Assembly: GCA_900540475.1 (NCBI GenBank)
Contig: UQGG01000007.1
Span: 140,305-204,304, forward strand
DNA: 64,000 nt
From: an uncultured Robinsoniella sp.
GTDB taxonomy: Bacteria > Bacillota > Clostridia > Lachnospirales > Lachnospiraceae
Direction: 5' to 3'
In this document: positions 34,644 through 43,851 of the stretch, piece by piece
Position numbering within the stretch: the stretch's first letter is position 1
Layout: every line of letters begins with the position of its first letter
The notes under the pieces: model-generated
The model's database searches: none
The model's input: only the letters and a program-made list of their open reading frames with translations
Told to the model about the DNA's origin: nothing
Program-made: the position numbers and the translations under genes

Positions 34644-36245
34644 TTGGCTGAGTATCGACGTTTTGTGGCTTATATATATGAGTATGTCAATGGTATAAAA
34701 GGAGAAAATGCAGGATTTGTGAAGGTGGAGTCCAGAAACGGGATCTGCCGTATCCAGCTGCATCTGCAGGCAGTACCGGCAGAAGAGACGAGTCTTCAGG
34801 TGGATGGCTTTGTAAGAACGCAGAATCACGTTGGAGTAATTCCACTGGGGATGTGCAGGGTAAAAGGAAAATCGGCGGAATTTAAAGGAAATACGCCCCA
34901 TCGTAATTTTGGGAATTCAGACTATTCCCTGGAACAAATCGCAGGCATGTTCCTGGAAGGGGAAAATGGCAGTGTTTTTGCAACAGCTTGGGATAATGAA
35001 CCCATCGATGTGGACGAATTAAAGAGATTTGCTAAAAATGTCCATATGAAACAAAAAGCAGCAGTAGTAAATAAAGAAAACCCGGAGGCGGTTAAGTCAG
35101 TCCGGGGCGATAAGGCTCCGGAATTTAAGGACAGCATGGAAAAGCTGGCTGATGCAGGTAACGTAAGTGGCATTTCGGAAAAAGAGGAAACAGATGCTGC
35201 TGCTAATGCTCAGAAGAATGACGATTCCAGGCTGGCTGAAGAAAGTTCAGAAACAGCAGTACCCACCTTGGCACAACCGGGGAATGGTGGGGAAATGGCA
35301 GACGCAGAAGAGATGGCAGATATCGGGCAGAGATCAGACTCTTGGAATCTGGCAGATGCCGAAGAAATAGCAGAGTCAGATGGAATGCCAGGTTCAGAAG
35401 AGTTATCGGCAGCTGAGGGAAGACCAGATTCAGAAATGTTTGAAGCAAAAGCCCCAGGCTCTGAGGAAGTAAAAGAAGCCAATGGTTTTGAAAATGCGGC
35501 TGGAGAAGTCCGGGAAGCCTCAATCGATGCCGATGCAGATGAATTAAGCAGCGGGGATGCAGAAGGTGAGTCAGAGTCAACTGATAGTATGGTTGGAGAA
35601 TCTGTTGAAGCGGATGAAAACAATAACAGTAATAACAATGTGGGTAATAATATCCGTAACAATGTCAGAAACAGCGGTTATACAAACAATGGGAATACCA
35701 ACAATAACGGCAGTTCCAATAACCAATACGCAAATAGCAATAGAAATTCCAACAACGGATACGCAAATAACAACGGTAATTCTAATAACCGATATGCAAA
35801 CAACAATGGATATGCCAACAGCGGGAACCAGGTACATATGGCACAGGCTCGTGGACGCCAGCAGGCATCCGGTAGATGTAATATGAATTGTGCCAACAGC
35901 GGCCTGGACCGTAAGTGGGATCAATTTCAGTGCCATTACCCGCCAATGGAACCATTTACCGATGATGAGATTGTAGAATGTATCCGGATCGCACCGAAAG
36001 ACATTATGTTCCTGAGAAGGGATGACCAGCGGTTTGCCCGCAATAATTTCCTGCTGCAAAGCTTTTATAATTATCAGCATCTCATGCTGGGAAGGCTGCG
36101 GGATGGCGGCTATGTTCTGGGGGTTCCGGGACTTTATGAGAATCAGGAACGGTTTATGGCGAATATGTTTGGCTTTATGAACTTTAAGGAAGCAAGACCG
36201 GGGAAACAGGAGAACTTCGGATATTGGCTGAGACCAGTGAGATAG
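34644..36245 (+). CDS. DUF6128-type protein with Asn-rich central region
   Basis: The start is TTG, with AGGGGAG seven bases upstream. Residues 1-115 form a conserved N-terminal domain. Residues 130-320 are acidic low complexity (SDGMPGSEELSAAEG-like repeats), followed by an Asn/Gly/Tyr-rich stretch at about 330-395 (NNGYANNNGNSNN). The C-terminal 110 residues carry the DUF6128 signature (PFTDDEIVECIRIAPKDI, NNFLLQSFYNYQHLMLGRL, VPGLYENQE, ANMFGF). The family is common in Lachnospiraceae and its function is unknown. No signal peptide or membrane segment is seen, so a cytoplasmic or spore-coat-like role is possible but unsupported. Confidence 0.82.
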   Translation: MAEYRRFVAYIYEYVNGIKGENAGFVKVESRNGICRIQLHLQAVPAEETSLQVDGFVRTQNHVGVIPLGMCRVKGKSAEFKGNTPHRNFGNSDYSLEQIAGMFLEGENGSVFATAWDNEPIDVDELKRFAKNVHMKQKAAVVNKENPEAVKSVRGDKAPEFKDSMEKLADAGNVSGISEKEETDAAANAQKNDDSRLAEESSETAVPTLAQPGNGGEMADAEEMADIGQRSDSWNLADAEEIAESDGMPGSEELSAAEGRPDSEMFEAKAPGSEEVKEANGFENAAGEVREASIDADADELSSGDAEGESESTDSMVGESVEADENNNSNNNVGNNIRNNVRNSGYTNNGNTNNNGSSNNQYANSNRNSNNGYANNNGNSNNRYANNNGYANSGNQVHMAQARGRQQASGRCNMNCANSGLDRKWDQFQCHYPPMEPFTDDEIVECIRIAPKDIMFLRRDDQRFARNNFLLQSFYNYQHLMLGRLRDGGYVLGVPGLYENQERFMANMFGFMNFKEARPGKQENFGYWLRPVR

Positions 36246-36283
36246 AGGTAGAGACCAGGTATATTTTATTTATTTTATTTGTG

Positions 36284-36311
36284 GGAGGTGCTTTTTAATA
36301 GAAGCACCTCC
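36284..36311 (+). terminator. Terminator of DUF6128 gene
   Basis: The 10-bp stem GGAGGTGCTT/AAGCACCTCC is followed by GTTTGTGTT. Confidence 0.7.
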
Positions 36312-36322
36312 GTTTGTGTTCA

Positions 36323-37021
36323 TCAGTCGTCTAATCCACGAATCCCGGCATCAATGCCCTGTTCTTTTAAGATTTCAGCAAATCCTTCCAGCTCTTTACG
36401 GCTGTAGCTGTGAAATCCTGACTGTATTACATTTTCAGAGTCTTTATAGGCCTGTAAAAAGTATTGTCTGCAGCCGTGAAGCCATGCTCCGATTCTGTAA
36501 AAGTCCTCCGCCGTATGCAGCTCCCTGACTACCGTGGTGCGAAACTCATAATCTATGCCGCAGTCCATTAGATATCCTCCAGATTCCTCAATTGTATCCA
36601 TGGAGATATTAAAGCAGCCTGCCACTCTGCCGTAGTTCTCCGGGGAAGACTTGATATCCATAGCCACATAATCAATCAGCCCAGATTCAACCAGGCTGCG
36701 GATCATGTTCGGATTGCTGCCGTTGGTATCTAATTTTACAAGATAGCCCAGAGATTTTATTTTTTCTATAAATTGGGGGAGTTCTCTGGAAAGTGTCGGC
36801 TCACCCCCGGTTACGCAGACGCCCTCCAGGATACCCTGCCGCTTTTTCAGGTATGCCAGGATTTCTTCTTCCTCTATATAAGGCTCTGCCTCTGGGTTAA
36901 GAACCAGGCCTGCATTCTGGCAGAAGGGGCAGCGGAAGTTACAGCTGCCAAGGAAGAGTGTTGCACCCAGATGCCCGGGATAGTCTAAAAGGGTCAGTTT
37001 GTTAAAGCCATGTATTTTCAT
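36323..37021 (-). CDS. Radical SAM activase, NrdG2 type
   Basis: The 232-residue protein has the radical-SAM cluster motif CNFRCPFC and the SAM-binding GGEPT. The N-terminus (IHGFNKLTLLDYPGHLGATL) is typical of the anaerobic ribonucleotide-reductase activating protein of the NrdG2 subgroup. It would cleave SAM to install the glycyl radical on the class III reductase. No nrdD gene is adjacent, so another glycyl-radical partner remains possible. GGAGG lies seven bases before the ATG. Confidence 0.88.
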   Translation of the reverse strand: MKIHGFNKLTLLDYPGHLGATLFLGSCNFRCPFCQNAGLVLNPEAEPYIEEEEILAYLKKRQGILEGVCVTGGEPTLSRELPQFIEKIKSLGYLVKLDTNGSNPNMIRSLVESGLIDYVAMDIKSSPENYGRVAGCFNISMDTIEESGGYLMDCGIDYEFRTTVVRELHTAEDFYRIGAWLHGCRQYFLQAYKDSENVIQSGFHSYSRKELEGFAEILKEQGIDAGIRGLDD

Positions 37022-37357
37022 ATAATGCCTCCAATATGTATGAATGTTCAGTTAAGAGAATTAAATTTTTAGGTTTGTTATTATTATAGCAGATTATAAA
37101 AGAAAAAGCATATGGATATATTCAGGGTGAGTGGTGGGTTGCATTGATTAATCCACATTGATTAATCCAAACAGCTCCTACTTGCGTTCTGCCTTTTTAA
37201 AGGCTATAATAATTTCATGCCAGCGCAGGCTTCATGAAACGTTTTGGTGATAAATTATCAGGAAAGCTGAGCGTGGGGATGGATAAATTTAGTTTTAGGT
37301 TCTAAAATCCATGGAATCAGCCGGTTATTTTAATTATAAATAGAAGAGAGTAAAAGA
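37022..37357. other. Gene-free 336 bp upstream of tadA
   Basis: It holds an AT-rich region behind the radical-SAM gene start, a perfect head-to-tail repeat of CATTGATTAATCCA (37143-37156 and 37157-37170) and a 23-codon frame near 37230 without a ribosome site. I see no tRNA, clear promoter or terminator. Confidence 0.5.
37143..37170. repeat. Two head-to-tail copies of a 14-bp sequence
   Basis: CATTGATTAATCCA occurs twice in direct succession; TTGATTAA within it is nearly palindromic. It may be a regulator site or slipped-strand duplication. Confidence 0.7.
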
Positions 37358-37855
37358 ATGGAAGAAAATACAAAGATACATGAGAAATATATGCGGGAGG
37401 CTATCCGGCAGGCAAAAAAGGCTTATGCCATTGACGAGGTGCCCATCGGATGCGTAATTGTATATGAGGGCAAAATTATTGCGAGGGGCTACAATCGCAG
37501 AAATATTGATAAGAATACATTGTCCCACGCAGAACTGATTGCCATTCGAAAAGCCAGTAAAAAACTGGGAGACTGGAGGCTGGAAGGCTGTACCATGTAT
37601 ATCACCCTGGAGCCCTGCCAGATGTGCTCCGGAGCAATTATTCAGGCGAGGGTTTCCGAAGTAGTGATCGGGAGCATGAATGGAAAAGCAGGGTGTGCAG
37701 GGTCGGTATTAAATCTTCTGGAAATGGAAGAATTTAATCACCAGGCAGCCGTTACCAGAGGGGTTCTGCAAGAAGAGTGCAGCCTGATGCTAAGCAGCTT
37801 TTTTCGGGAGTTAAGAGAAAAGAAAAAGCAGGAAAAAAAGAGAAACGCTATTTAA
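37358..37855 (+). CDS. tadA: tRNA-specific adenosine deaminase TadA
   Basis: The 165-residue protein deaminates adenosine 34 of tRNA-Arg(ACG) to inosine. The zinc site is intact: H57 and catalytic E59 in SHAELIAI, and the pair of cysteines in EPCQMCSGAI. VPIGCVIV and GDWRLEGCTMYITLEPC are typical TadA segments. The SRP RNA gene follows directly, an arrangement often kept in Firmicutes. The ribosome site (AGAAGAGAG) is weak. The C-terminus ends in a basic tail. Confidence 0.95.
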   Translation: MEENTKIHEKYMREAIRQAKKAYAIDEVPIGCVIVYEGKIIARGYNRRNIDKNTLSHAELIAIRKASKKLGDWRLEGCTMYITLEPCQMCSGAIIQARVSEVVIGSMNGKAGCAGSVLNLLEMEEFNHQAAVTRGVLQEECSLMLSSFFRELREKKKQEKKRNAI

Positions 37856-37890
37856 AATGAAAAATATCGTAATAAAGCGTGCAGTTCTAA

Positions 37891-37919
37891 TTGACAAATT
37901 GGCAAAAACAAGTTATAGT
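37891..37919 (+). promoter_or_regulatory. Sigma70-type promoter of SRP RNA
   Basis: TTGACA (37891-37896), a 17-bp spacer and TATAGT (37914-37919) stand about 45 bp before the RNA. A GCGTAT/ATACGC inverted repeat lies in the leader between them. Confidence 0.85.
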
Positions 37920-37962
37920 AAATACTGCGTATGTAATACGCATTTAAATTGTCATAAAATTT

Positions 37963-38224
37963 CCGTGCAGCCGGGGAGTTAGCGGTGCCCTGTACCTACA
38001 ATCCGCTACAGTAGGGGTGATACCAATCCGAGGGTTTTTTATTGCGAAGCTGCCCTCTATAAGTGGCGTTGACGTTTGGGTCTCGCGCAACAGGAATCTA
38101 TGAATCGTGTCAGGTCAGGAATGGAGCAGCACTAAGTAGAACCTTCTGTGTGCCGTGAGGCAGCCTGAATTGAGTTAACTGTAGAGGTAACGTTCGTGGT
38201 AGGAATTCAAAGTGCGGTGCACGG
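37963..38224 (+). ncRNA. ffs: Signal recognition particle RNA (large bacterial type)
   Basis: The ends pair as CCGTGCA/TGCACGG. The 5' Alu-type region GCCGGGGAGTTAGCGGTGCC is typical of large Firmicute SRP RNA. The helix 8 signature GTCAGGTCAGGAATGGAGCA, followed by GCACTAAG, is the binding site for Ffh. Length of about 262 nt fits. It lies directly behind tadA, with its own promoter and terminator. Exact ends are set by the terminal pairing. Confidence 0.94.
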
Positions 38225-38261
38225 ATTGAAATAAAGATAGATACTCCTGTAAAGGAGCGGA

Positions 38262-38312
38262 AGTGTAAGGGATTCTTTTGAGAAATCAAAGAATACTTGC
38301 ACTATTTTTTTT
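38262..38312 (+). terminator. Terminator of SRP RNA
   Basis: The stem AGTGTAAG/CTTGCACT, extended by an internal ATTCTTT/AAAGAAT pairing, is followed by eight T residues. It overlaps the stop of the convergent AraC gene. Confidence 0.8.
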
Positions 38313-39183
38313 GCAAAGCCCGGTATTCCTTGGGAGTCATCCCGAAGTGTTTGCGAAACTGCCGGTTAAAGTAAGAAATATTATTAAATCCATTACCAAA
38401 TGCAATGTCCGTAACCGGCATTTCGGAACCAGTCAGTTCGCCCAGGGTTCTGGTAAGACGGTAATAATTTAAATACTCCACACAGGTCATATTTACGTGT
38501 TTCTTAAAAAACCGCATAAAATGGTATTCACTGAAATGGCATAAGCCTGCAAGTTCGGATACCGATATATGATTTTGATAGTGCTCCTGCATATAGAGGA
38601 GTACTATTTTTATTTTCTCTGTTATTTCCGTATTATCCGGGGTAAAATCACAGGAAGCGGCAGAATCCCGGAAGAGCAGATAAAAAAAGTGGAACAGCCC
38701 GGATTTGAGATTCAGTTCGTAAGCCTGCTCTTGATGCAGATAGCAGTTTTGTATATCACTAAAGGTGTCTGCCAGAGCCTGATAATGGTTGTCTGTGGGA
38801 CTTATAATGAAGGGGTGGGTCCATTTCTGAAGGGCAAGGGGCTGGAGATATTTTGTGGTGCAGTAATCCGGATACTGGAATCCCAGCATGTGAAAACTAA
38901 ATACAATACTGTCAGAAACCATAGGGCTTTGCTGCTCTGTCTGTGACACGCCGTGAAGAACCTGGGGAGGGATCAAAATCAGATCTCCCTTATGTACTTC
39001 ATAGGCATTCAGGTCGATATTGTAAGTACAGGTACCCTCCCGGATCATTGCGATCTCCATCTCTTCATGCCAATGGGTTGCCAGTATGGTGAAAGTCTCC
39101 GGAATGCTGCAGTGATAGAAAGCAAACGGCATAAAATAAGTACCGTGGCTGGTGCATTCATGGAGATACAGATAATTGTCCAT
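38302..39183 (-). CDS. AraC-family regulator (cupin plus HTH)
   Basis: The 293-residue protein has an N-terminal cupin sugar-sensing domain (THWHEEMEIAMIREG, IPPQVLHGV) and a C-terminal AraC-type DNA-binding domain (VSELAGLCHFSEYHFMRFFK, DIAFGNGFNNISYFNRQFRK, MTPKEYR). AAAGGAG lies five bases before the ATG. It is transcribed away from the GH31 alpha-glucosidase across 224 bp, which suggests that it controls that gene in response to a sugar. Its 3' end overlaps the SRP RNA terminator. Confidence 0.92.
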   Translation of the reverse strand: MDNYLYLHECTSHGTYFMPFAFYHCSIPETFTILATHWHEEMEIAMIREGTCTYNIDLNAYEVHKGDLILIPPQVLHGVSQTEQQSPMVSDSIVFSFHMLGFQYPDYCTTKYLQPLALQKWTHPFIISPTDNHYQALADTFSDIQNCYLHQEQAYELNLKSGLFHFFYLLFRDSAASCDFTPDNTEITEKIKIVLLYMQEHYQNHISVSELAGLCHFSEYHFMRFFKKHVNMTCVEYLNYYRLTRTLGELTGSEMPVTDIAFGNGFNNISYFNRQFRKHFGMTPKEYRALQKK

Positions 39184-39250
39184 ATGTACTCCTTTCTGTT
39201 TGAGAAATCCTTGAATAGCAGGATTGTGTTAGAATATGGTGGAATTATGT

Positions 39251-39279
39251 TTGTTTTAGCAGGACCTCTATACTATAAT
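39251..39279 (+). promoter_or_regulatory. Candidate promoter of GH31 gene
   Basis: TTGTTT (39251-39256), a 17-bp spacer and TATAAT (39274-39279). The dispersed repeat at 39318-39380 would lie in the 5' untranslated region. Confidence 0.6.
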
Positions 39280-39317
39280 AACATAAAAGATTTCAGCAGA
39301 AAAGTAAATAAATAATT

Positions 39318-39380
39318 CGGGACAAATCTCCCACAAAGTGTGACGCACAGCTGCCAGAAAGCAATTTTAAAACACGCTCT
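39318..39380 (-). repeat. Dispersed intergenic repeat, copy 1
   Basis: Read on the minus strand it begins AGAGCGTGTTTTAAAATTGC, continues TTTCTGGCAGCTGTGCGTC and ends in GGGAGATTTGTCCCG. It matches the segments at 62941 and 63416 on the plus strand. It encodes nothing. Confidence 0.75.
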
Positions 39381-39407
39381 GGGCAGGCGTATTGAAAGGA
39401 GAAACAT

Positions 39408-41462
39408 ATGATTCGTAAATATACCTTCGGAAATCCGATGGAAACAGATGCGGTAGTACATAAAATTGAAAAGGAAGCAGGCGCGGTACCCTATTTGGGA
39501 GCTGGCACTGACAAGACTGTATTTACCTATGAAATGGATGAAAATACCAGAATCTACGGACTGGGTGAAAATGTCAGAGGGATTAATAAAAGAGGCTGGC
39601 GCTATATCAGCAATTGCAGCGATGATCCCAATCACCGGGAAGAAAAAAATTCCCTCTATGCGGCACATAACTTTATCATCATTGAAGGAGAAGAACGATT
39701 CGGGTTGTTTATTGATTATCCGGGAAAGCTTACCTTCGACCTTGGTTACACAAACAGCAGTCAGGTCAGCATAGTTCCCGAAGAGGACGGGCTGGATCTG
39801 TATATCATTGAAGGAGATAGTCTAAAGGATATTGTAAAACAATTCCGCCATATGATCGGCAGAAGTTACATTGCCCCCAAATGGGCATTTGGATATGGAC
39901 AGAGCCGCTGGAGCTATATGGATGAGGACGAAATCAGAGAAGTGGTAAAAAATCACCGGGATGCAGGAATTCCGCTGGACAGTATCTACATGGATATTGA
40001 TTATATGGAACGCTACAAGGATTTCACCATCAATGAAGAGACTTTTCCAAAGTTCCCAGAGTTTGTGGAGGAGTTAAAAGCACAAAATATTCATCTTGTC
40101 CCGATTATTGATGCAGGTGTAAAAATAGAAGAAGGCTATGACATCTATGAAGAGGGTGTGGAGAAGGGATATTTCTGTAAAGAAGAGGACGGAACGGATT
40201 TTGTAGCTGCTGTATGGCCTGGAAAAGTACATTTTCCGGACATGTTGAATCCCGATGCCAGAAAGTGGTTCGGACAGAAATACAAAGTACTGTTAGATCA
40301 GGGAATCGAAGGATTCTGGAATGATATGAACGAACCTGCTATCTTTTATTCGGAAAAACACCTGGATGAAGTCTTTGAGCAGTTAGAAGACTTTAAAGGG
40401 AAGAATATAGATCTGGAACTGTATAATAAGTTCAATAATCTGATCGGCGGGATATCCAATAATCCGGATGACTACAAACGTTTTTACCACAAGTTCCATG
40501 GGGAGACAGTCCGCCATGACAAGGTTCACAACCTGTTTGGCTATAACATGACCCGTGCAGCAGGAGAGGCATTTGAAGAAATAGAGCCTGAGAAACGTAT
40601 CCTCATGTTCTCCAGATCCTCTTATGTGGGCATGCACCGCTACGGAGGCATATGGACCGGGGATAATCTATCCTGGTGGTCTCATCTGTTATTGAATATC
40701 CGTATGATGCCTTCTCTTAATATGGTAGGAATCCTCTATACCGGTGCAGACATAGGCGGATTCGGAGCAGATACTACGGAAGACTTAATGATGAGATGGC
40801 TGGAGTTCGGGATCTTCACACCATTGTTCCGGAATCATTCCGCAATGGGAACAAGACGCCAGGAAGTATACCGCTTTGAAAATACAGAGGCATTTAAAAA
40901 TATAATCTCCATCCGCTATGGACTGCTGCCTTACATTTACAGTGAATATATGAAAGCAGCATTAAAGGATGAGATGTATTTCAAACCTCTGGCATTCGAC
41001 TATCCGGAAGATGATTTTGCAGCAAGAGTAGAGGATCAGCTTTTGATCGGGGACGGAATCATGACAGCTCCGGTTTACGAACAAAATGCAAAAGGCAGGT
41101 ATGTATATCTGCCCGAGAAAATGAAAATGGTGAAGATGAAGAGCCTGACCCAGCGGAAAACAGAACTTCTGGAAAAGGGCCATCACTATATCGATGTGGA
41201 TCTGGATGAGACCGTGATCTTTATCCGTCCAAACCACGTAATTCCAATGTCCAGTGGAGGACAGAGCGTTGCAGAAGTGGATTTCCATAATCTGGAGCTG
41301 CTGGGATATGTAGAAGACCAGGCAGTTTATGAGATTTATGATGATGATGGGTACGGCAAAGATTATGAAAATAAAGAAAATTTCACAGTTGTCACGGTAA
41401 GTAAAGATGGTACTGTCACAGCGGATGGTGGGAGAGAAAGAAGGTTTACGCTTTCTATTTAA
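39408..41462 (+). CDS. GH31 alpha-glucosidase
   Basis: The 684-residue protein has no signal peptide, so it is cytoplasmic. Nucleophile D306 sits in WNDMNEP and acid/base D419 in WTGDN. Other family marks are YGLGE, SIYMDIDYME, FPDMLNP, FSRSSYVGMHRYGG and TGADIGGFG. From memory it strongly resembles the Blautia obeum alpha-glucosidase Ro-alphaG1 in length and motifs, an enzyme active on isomaltose-type and maltose-type links; exact linkage preference here is unknown. AAAGGAG precedes the ATG. The divergent AraC gene is the probable regulator. Confidence 0.94.
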   Translation: MIRKYTFGNPMETDAVVHKIEKEAGAVPYLGAGTDKTVFTYEMDENTRIYGLGENVRGINKRGWRYISNCSDDPNHREEKNSLYAAHNFIIIEGEERFGLFIDYPGKLTFDLGYTNSSQVSIVPEEDGLDLYIIEGDSLKDIVKQFRHMIGRSYIAPKWAFGYGQSRWSYMDEDEIREVVKNHRDAGIPLDSIYMDIDYMERYKDFTINEETFPKFPEFVEELKAQNIHLVPIIDAGVKIEEGYDIYEEGVEKGYFCKEEDGTDFVAAVWPGKVHFPDMLNPDARKWFGQKYKVLLDQGIEGFWNDMNEPAIFYSEKHLDEVFEQLEDFKGKNIDLELYNKFNNLIGGISNNPDDYKRFYHKFHGETVRHDKVHNLFGYNMTRAAGEAFEEIEPEKRILMFSRSSYVGMHRYGGIWTGDNLSWWSHLLLNIRMMPSLNMVGILYTGADIGGFGADTTEDLMMRWLEFGIFTPLFRNHSAMGTRRQEVYRFENTEAFKNIISIRYGLLPYIYSEYMKAALKDEMYFKPLAFDYPEDDFAARVEDQLLIGDGIMTAPVYEQNAKGRYVYLPEKMKMVKMKSLTQRKTELLEKGHHYIDVDLDETVIFIRPNHVIPMSSGGQSVAEVDFHNLELLGYVEDQAVYEIYDDDGYGKDYENKENFTVVTVSKDGTVTADGGRERRFTLSI

Positions 41463-41564
41463 AAATATAAACTTAAAGACTGAAATATTATTATATACTA
41501 AATATTGTTAAGTACTAATTATGAATATAATAAAAATTGAATTGTATAAAGTAAGAAATAAAAG

Positions 41565-41603
41565 CGGCTGGTACATGGTAGTGTGAGTGTACCGGCTGTT
41601 TTT
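41565..41603 (+). terminator. Terminator of GH31 gene
   Basis: An 11-bp stem with two G-U pairs (41565-41575 with 41588-41598) is followed by five T residues. The remainder of 41463-41799 is AT-rich, with TATAAT-like strings but no promoter I can assign. Confidence 0.8.
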
Positions 41604-41799
41604 GGTATAATAATTGCTGGCTATAATAGATTCAGGGGAGATTTCGGCATCTGTGTATCTCTATAATTGTAGTCCGTCATCACCCGTTAAGGGATTCAAG
41701 ATATAAATAGTTGATGAAATTTTGATAAATATGCATTACACTATACAAAAGCGTGTTTGCAAATTCAAACTTTATGAACTTCTGGGAGGTAATGTAAAC

Positions 41800-42474
41800 T
41801 TGGAACATACAATATTAATTGTGGATGATGAAATAGATATCGTAAATATGCTGGGAGATTATTTTGAATTTAACGGTTATCAGGTAATGACTGCATTCAG
41901 TGGGATGGAGGCACTGCAAAAGGCGGAGAAAGGACCGGATTTGATCTTGCTGGATGTGAATATGCCGGATATGGACGGACTGGCGGTCTGCCGCAGTATA
42001 CGGGATTTTGTATCCTGCCCCATTTTATTTCTCACAGCGAAAATAGAGGATGGGGACAAAATCAAAGGTTTTCGTGCCGGAGGTGATGACTATATCGTAA
42101 AGCCTTTTAGCATTGACGAACTGGGAGCAAGAGTAGAGGCGCACCTGCGCAGGGAACAGCGCCACGGATGTTCCTCAAAAGTGAAATTCGATCAGGATTT
42201 TACCATTGATTATACGGAAAAGAGTGCCTATTATAAAGGAGAAGCAATTGGATTCGTAAAAAAGGAATTTGAGATCATCGAGTTTTTATCCCAGAATTCA
42301 GGGCAGATATTTGACAAAGAGCGTATTTACGAGAAGATATGGGGATTTGACGGGCAGGGAGACAGCAGCGTGGTGGCAGAACATGTAAGGCGTATCCGTT
42401 CTAAGATGGCTGCCATCGGATGTAAACCCTACATTGAGACCGTCTGGGGGGTTGGCTATAAATGGAGCAGGTAA
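41800..42474 (+). CDS. OmpR/VanR-type response regulator
   Basis: The start is probably the TTG at 41800, ten bases behind GGGAGG, giving 224 residues that begin like other receivers (MEHTILIVDDE). An in-frame ATG at 41722 would add 26 residues without similarity or a ribosome site. The receiver has D52 (LILLDVNMP), FLTAK and YIVKPF. The C-terminal winged helix ends VWGVGYKW. The last 13 bases overlap the kinase gene, so the two are coupled. Confidence 0.92.
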   Translation: MEHTILIVDDEIDIVNMLGDYFEFNGYQVMTAFSGMEALQKAEKGPDLILLDVNMPDMDGLAVCRSIRDFVSCPILFLTAKIEDGDKIKGFRAGGDDYIVKPFSIDELGARVEAHLRREQRHGCSSKVKFDQDFTIDYTEKSAYYKGEAIGFVKKEFEIIEFLSQNSGQIFDKERIYEKIWGFDGQGDSSVVAEHVRRIRSKMAAIGCKPYIETVWGVGYKWSR

Positions 42475-43655
42475 AGAAAAAAGGCTTATCTCTTCGGGAC
42501 TTGTCTCTGAAACAATCCTTTATGCTTTATATGGTAGTATTTACCCTGATTGCATTGTTTTGCAGCGTATCCATACAGGCGGTATTTTCAAATACGGAAA
42601 GCAATATCATCTATCGGAAAATACCCCAGAATCAGCAGGTGGAGTACTCTACCAGCTACGGGGTACATACCACGGATGGAAACTATTATGAGTTTACGCC
42701 CTCAGAAGCCAGAATGGTACGCATCTGTAATATAGGAGGGGGTATTTCCTTAATCCTCAGCTTTTTGGTTATCGTCATTATGGCAGGACTGTTGTTTTAC
42801 CGCAATAAGCTAAAGGTACCGATTACGCTTCTGGAGGAAGCGGCAAATAAGATTGGACAGCAGGATCTGGATTTTCACATTTACTATAACAGCAGCAATG
42901 AAATGGGGAGGCTGTGCCGCAATTTTGAGCAGATGAGGTCTTCTTTGGATCGGAATAACCGCGAGATGTGGCGGGCAATGGAAGAGCGGAAACGCTTAAA
43001 CGCCGCATTTTCCCATGATTTGCGGACGCTGCTGACGGTGCTGCGGGGTTATGTGGACATGCTTTCTAAATATCTGCCGGATGATAAGGTATCCAAGGAA
43101 AAACTTATTGGAACCGTTCAGACTATGTCCGCTCATGTAACCAGGCTGGAAAATTATGTTTCCAGTATGCATGCGCTGCAAAAGCTGGAGGATGTGGATA
43201 TCAAGACCAGCATCATTGATTGTGAGGAATTTGCAGAGCAGATCAGGGACTGCGCCGATATACTCTGCAGGGAAAAAGGCATGGCGTTAAAATTTACTAC
43301 TCATTTTAAATGTTCAAAAATCTCAGTTGACCGGGAATTGGTACTGCAGGTTTTTGAAAATCTTATTTCTAATGGTGTACGCTATGGAAAAAAGGAATTG
43401 GATGTGCAGTTGTTTGCCTATGGGGAGTACTTTTCCGTAGCAGTGGGCGATGATGGAAAAGGATTTACCAAACAAGCCCTGGAGCAGGCTGTTAGGCCCT
43501 TTTACAAAGAAAAGGAAAATGTCTACGACTCTCATTTTGGCCTGGGACTGAATATCTGTAAGATTCTCAGTGAAAAACATGGGGGATCCATTTTTTGCGC
43601 CAATGGACATAACGGAGGAGGCCTTGTTCAGGCGAATTTCAAAATGATGTTGTAG
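42462..43655 (+). CDS. Sensor histidine kinase with unusual H box
   Basis: Two membrane segments (about 20-42 and 92-115) flank a short extracytoplasmic loop. HAMP, HisKA and HATPase regions follow. The H box reads FSHDLRTLLTVLRGY (H185), where most kinases of this class have Pro in place of the Leu after HDLRT. N box ENLISNGVRYG and G boxes DDGKGF and GLGLNI are intact. It pairs with the regulator at 41800. The genes behind it (VTT membrane protein and glycosyltransferase) may be its targets. Confidence 0.92.
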   Translation: MEQVKKKGLSLRDLSLKQSFMLYMVVFTLIALFCSVSIQAVFSNTESNIIYRKIPQNQQVEYSTSYGVHTTDGNYYEFTPSEARMVRICNIGGGISLILSFLVIVIMAGLLFYRNKLKVPITLLEEAANKIGQQDLDFHIYYNSSNEMGRLCRNFEQMRSSLDRNNREMWRAMEERKRLNAAFSHDLRTLLTVLRGYVDMLSKYLPDDKVSKEKLIGTVQTMSAHVTRLENYVSSMHALQKLEDVDIKTSIIDCEEFAEQIRDCADILCREKGMALKFTTHFKCSKISVDRELVLQVFENLISNGVRYGKKELDVQLFAYGEYFSVAVGDDGKGFTKQALEQAVRPFYKEKENVYDSHFGLGLNICKILSEKHGGSIFCANGHNGGGLVQANFKMML

Positions 43656-43851
43656 TTGGAATAGATTATAGGTGGAGTATCATTTGCAAAGCGTCCCCCT
43701 CCCGGTAAGAACCAATCCAGTGTTAAGAATTATGTAAGAAATTCTATAGAAAATTATAGGTTGCAGTTGATAATTTGTTGAATATTGTATTTTATACTCT
43801 TCTTAAAAGTTGCGGAAGGAAAACTTCCAGGGCGGATAAGGAGAGTTTTTT

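Noticed and set aside
35210..36080. Long minus-strand frames opposite the DUF6128 gene
   Set aside because: They mirror low-complexity DNA; the Ile/Val-rich repetitive product is the antisense of Asn codons.
37230..37250. cre-like string around GAAACGTTTTGG
   Set aside because: One base short of the CcpA consensus and not placed before a sugar gene.
37232..37303. 23-codon frame starting MKRFGDKLSGK
   Set aside because: No ribosome site and no known family; kept only as a note in the gene-free stretch.
41722..41799. N-terminal extension of the response regulator from an ATG at 41722
   Set aside because: The extra 26 residues do not fit a receiver start and a strong ribosome site lies inside them, before the TTG at 41800.
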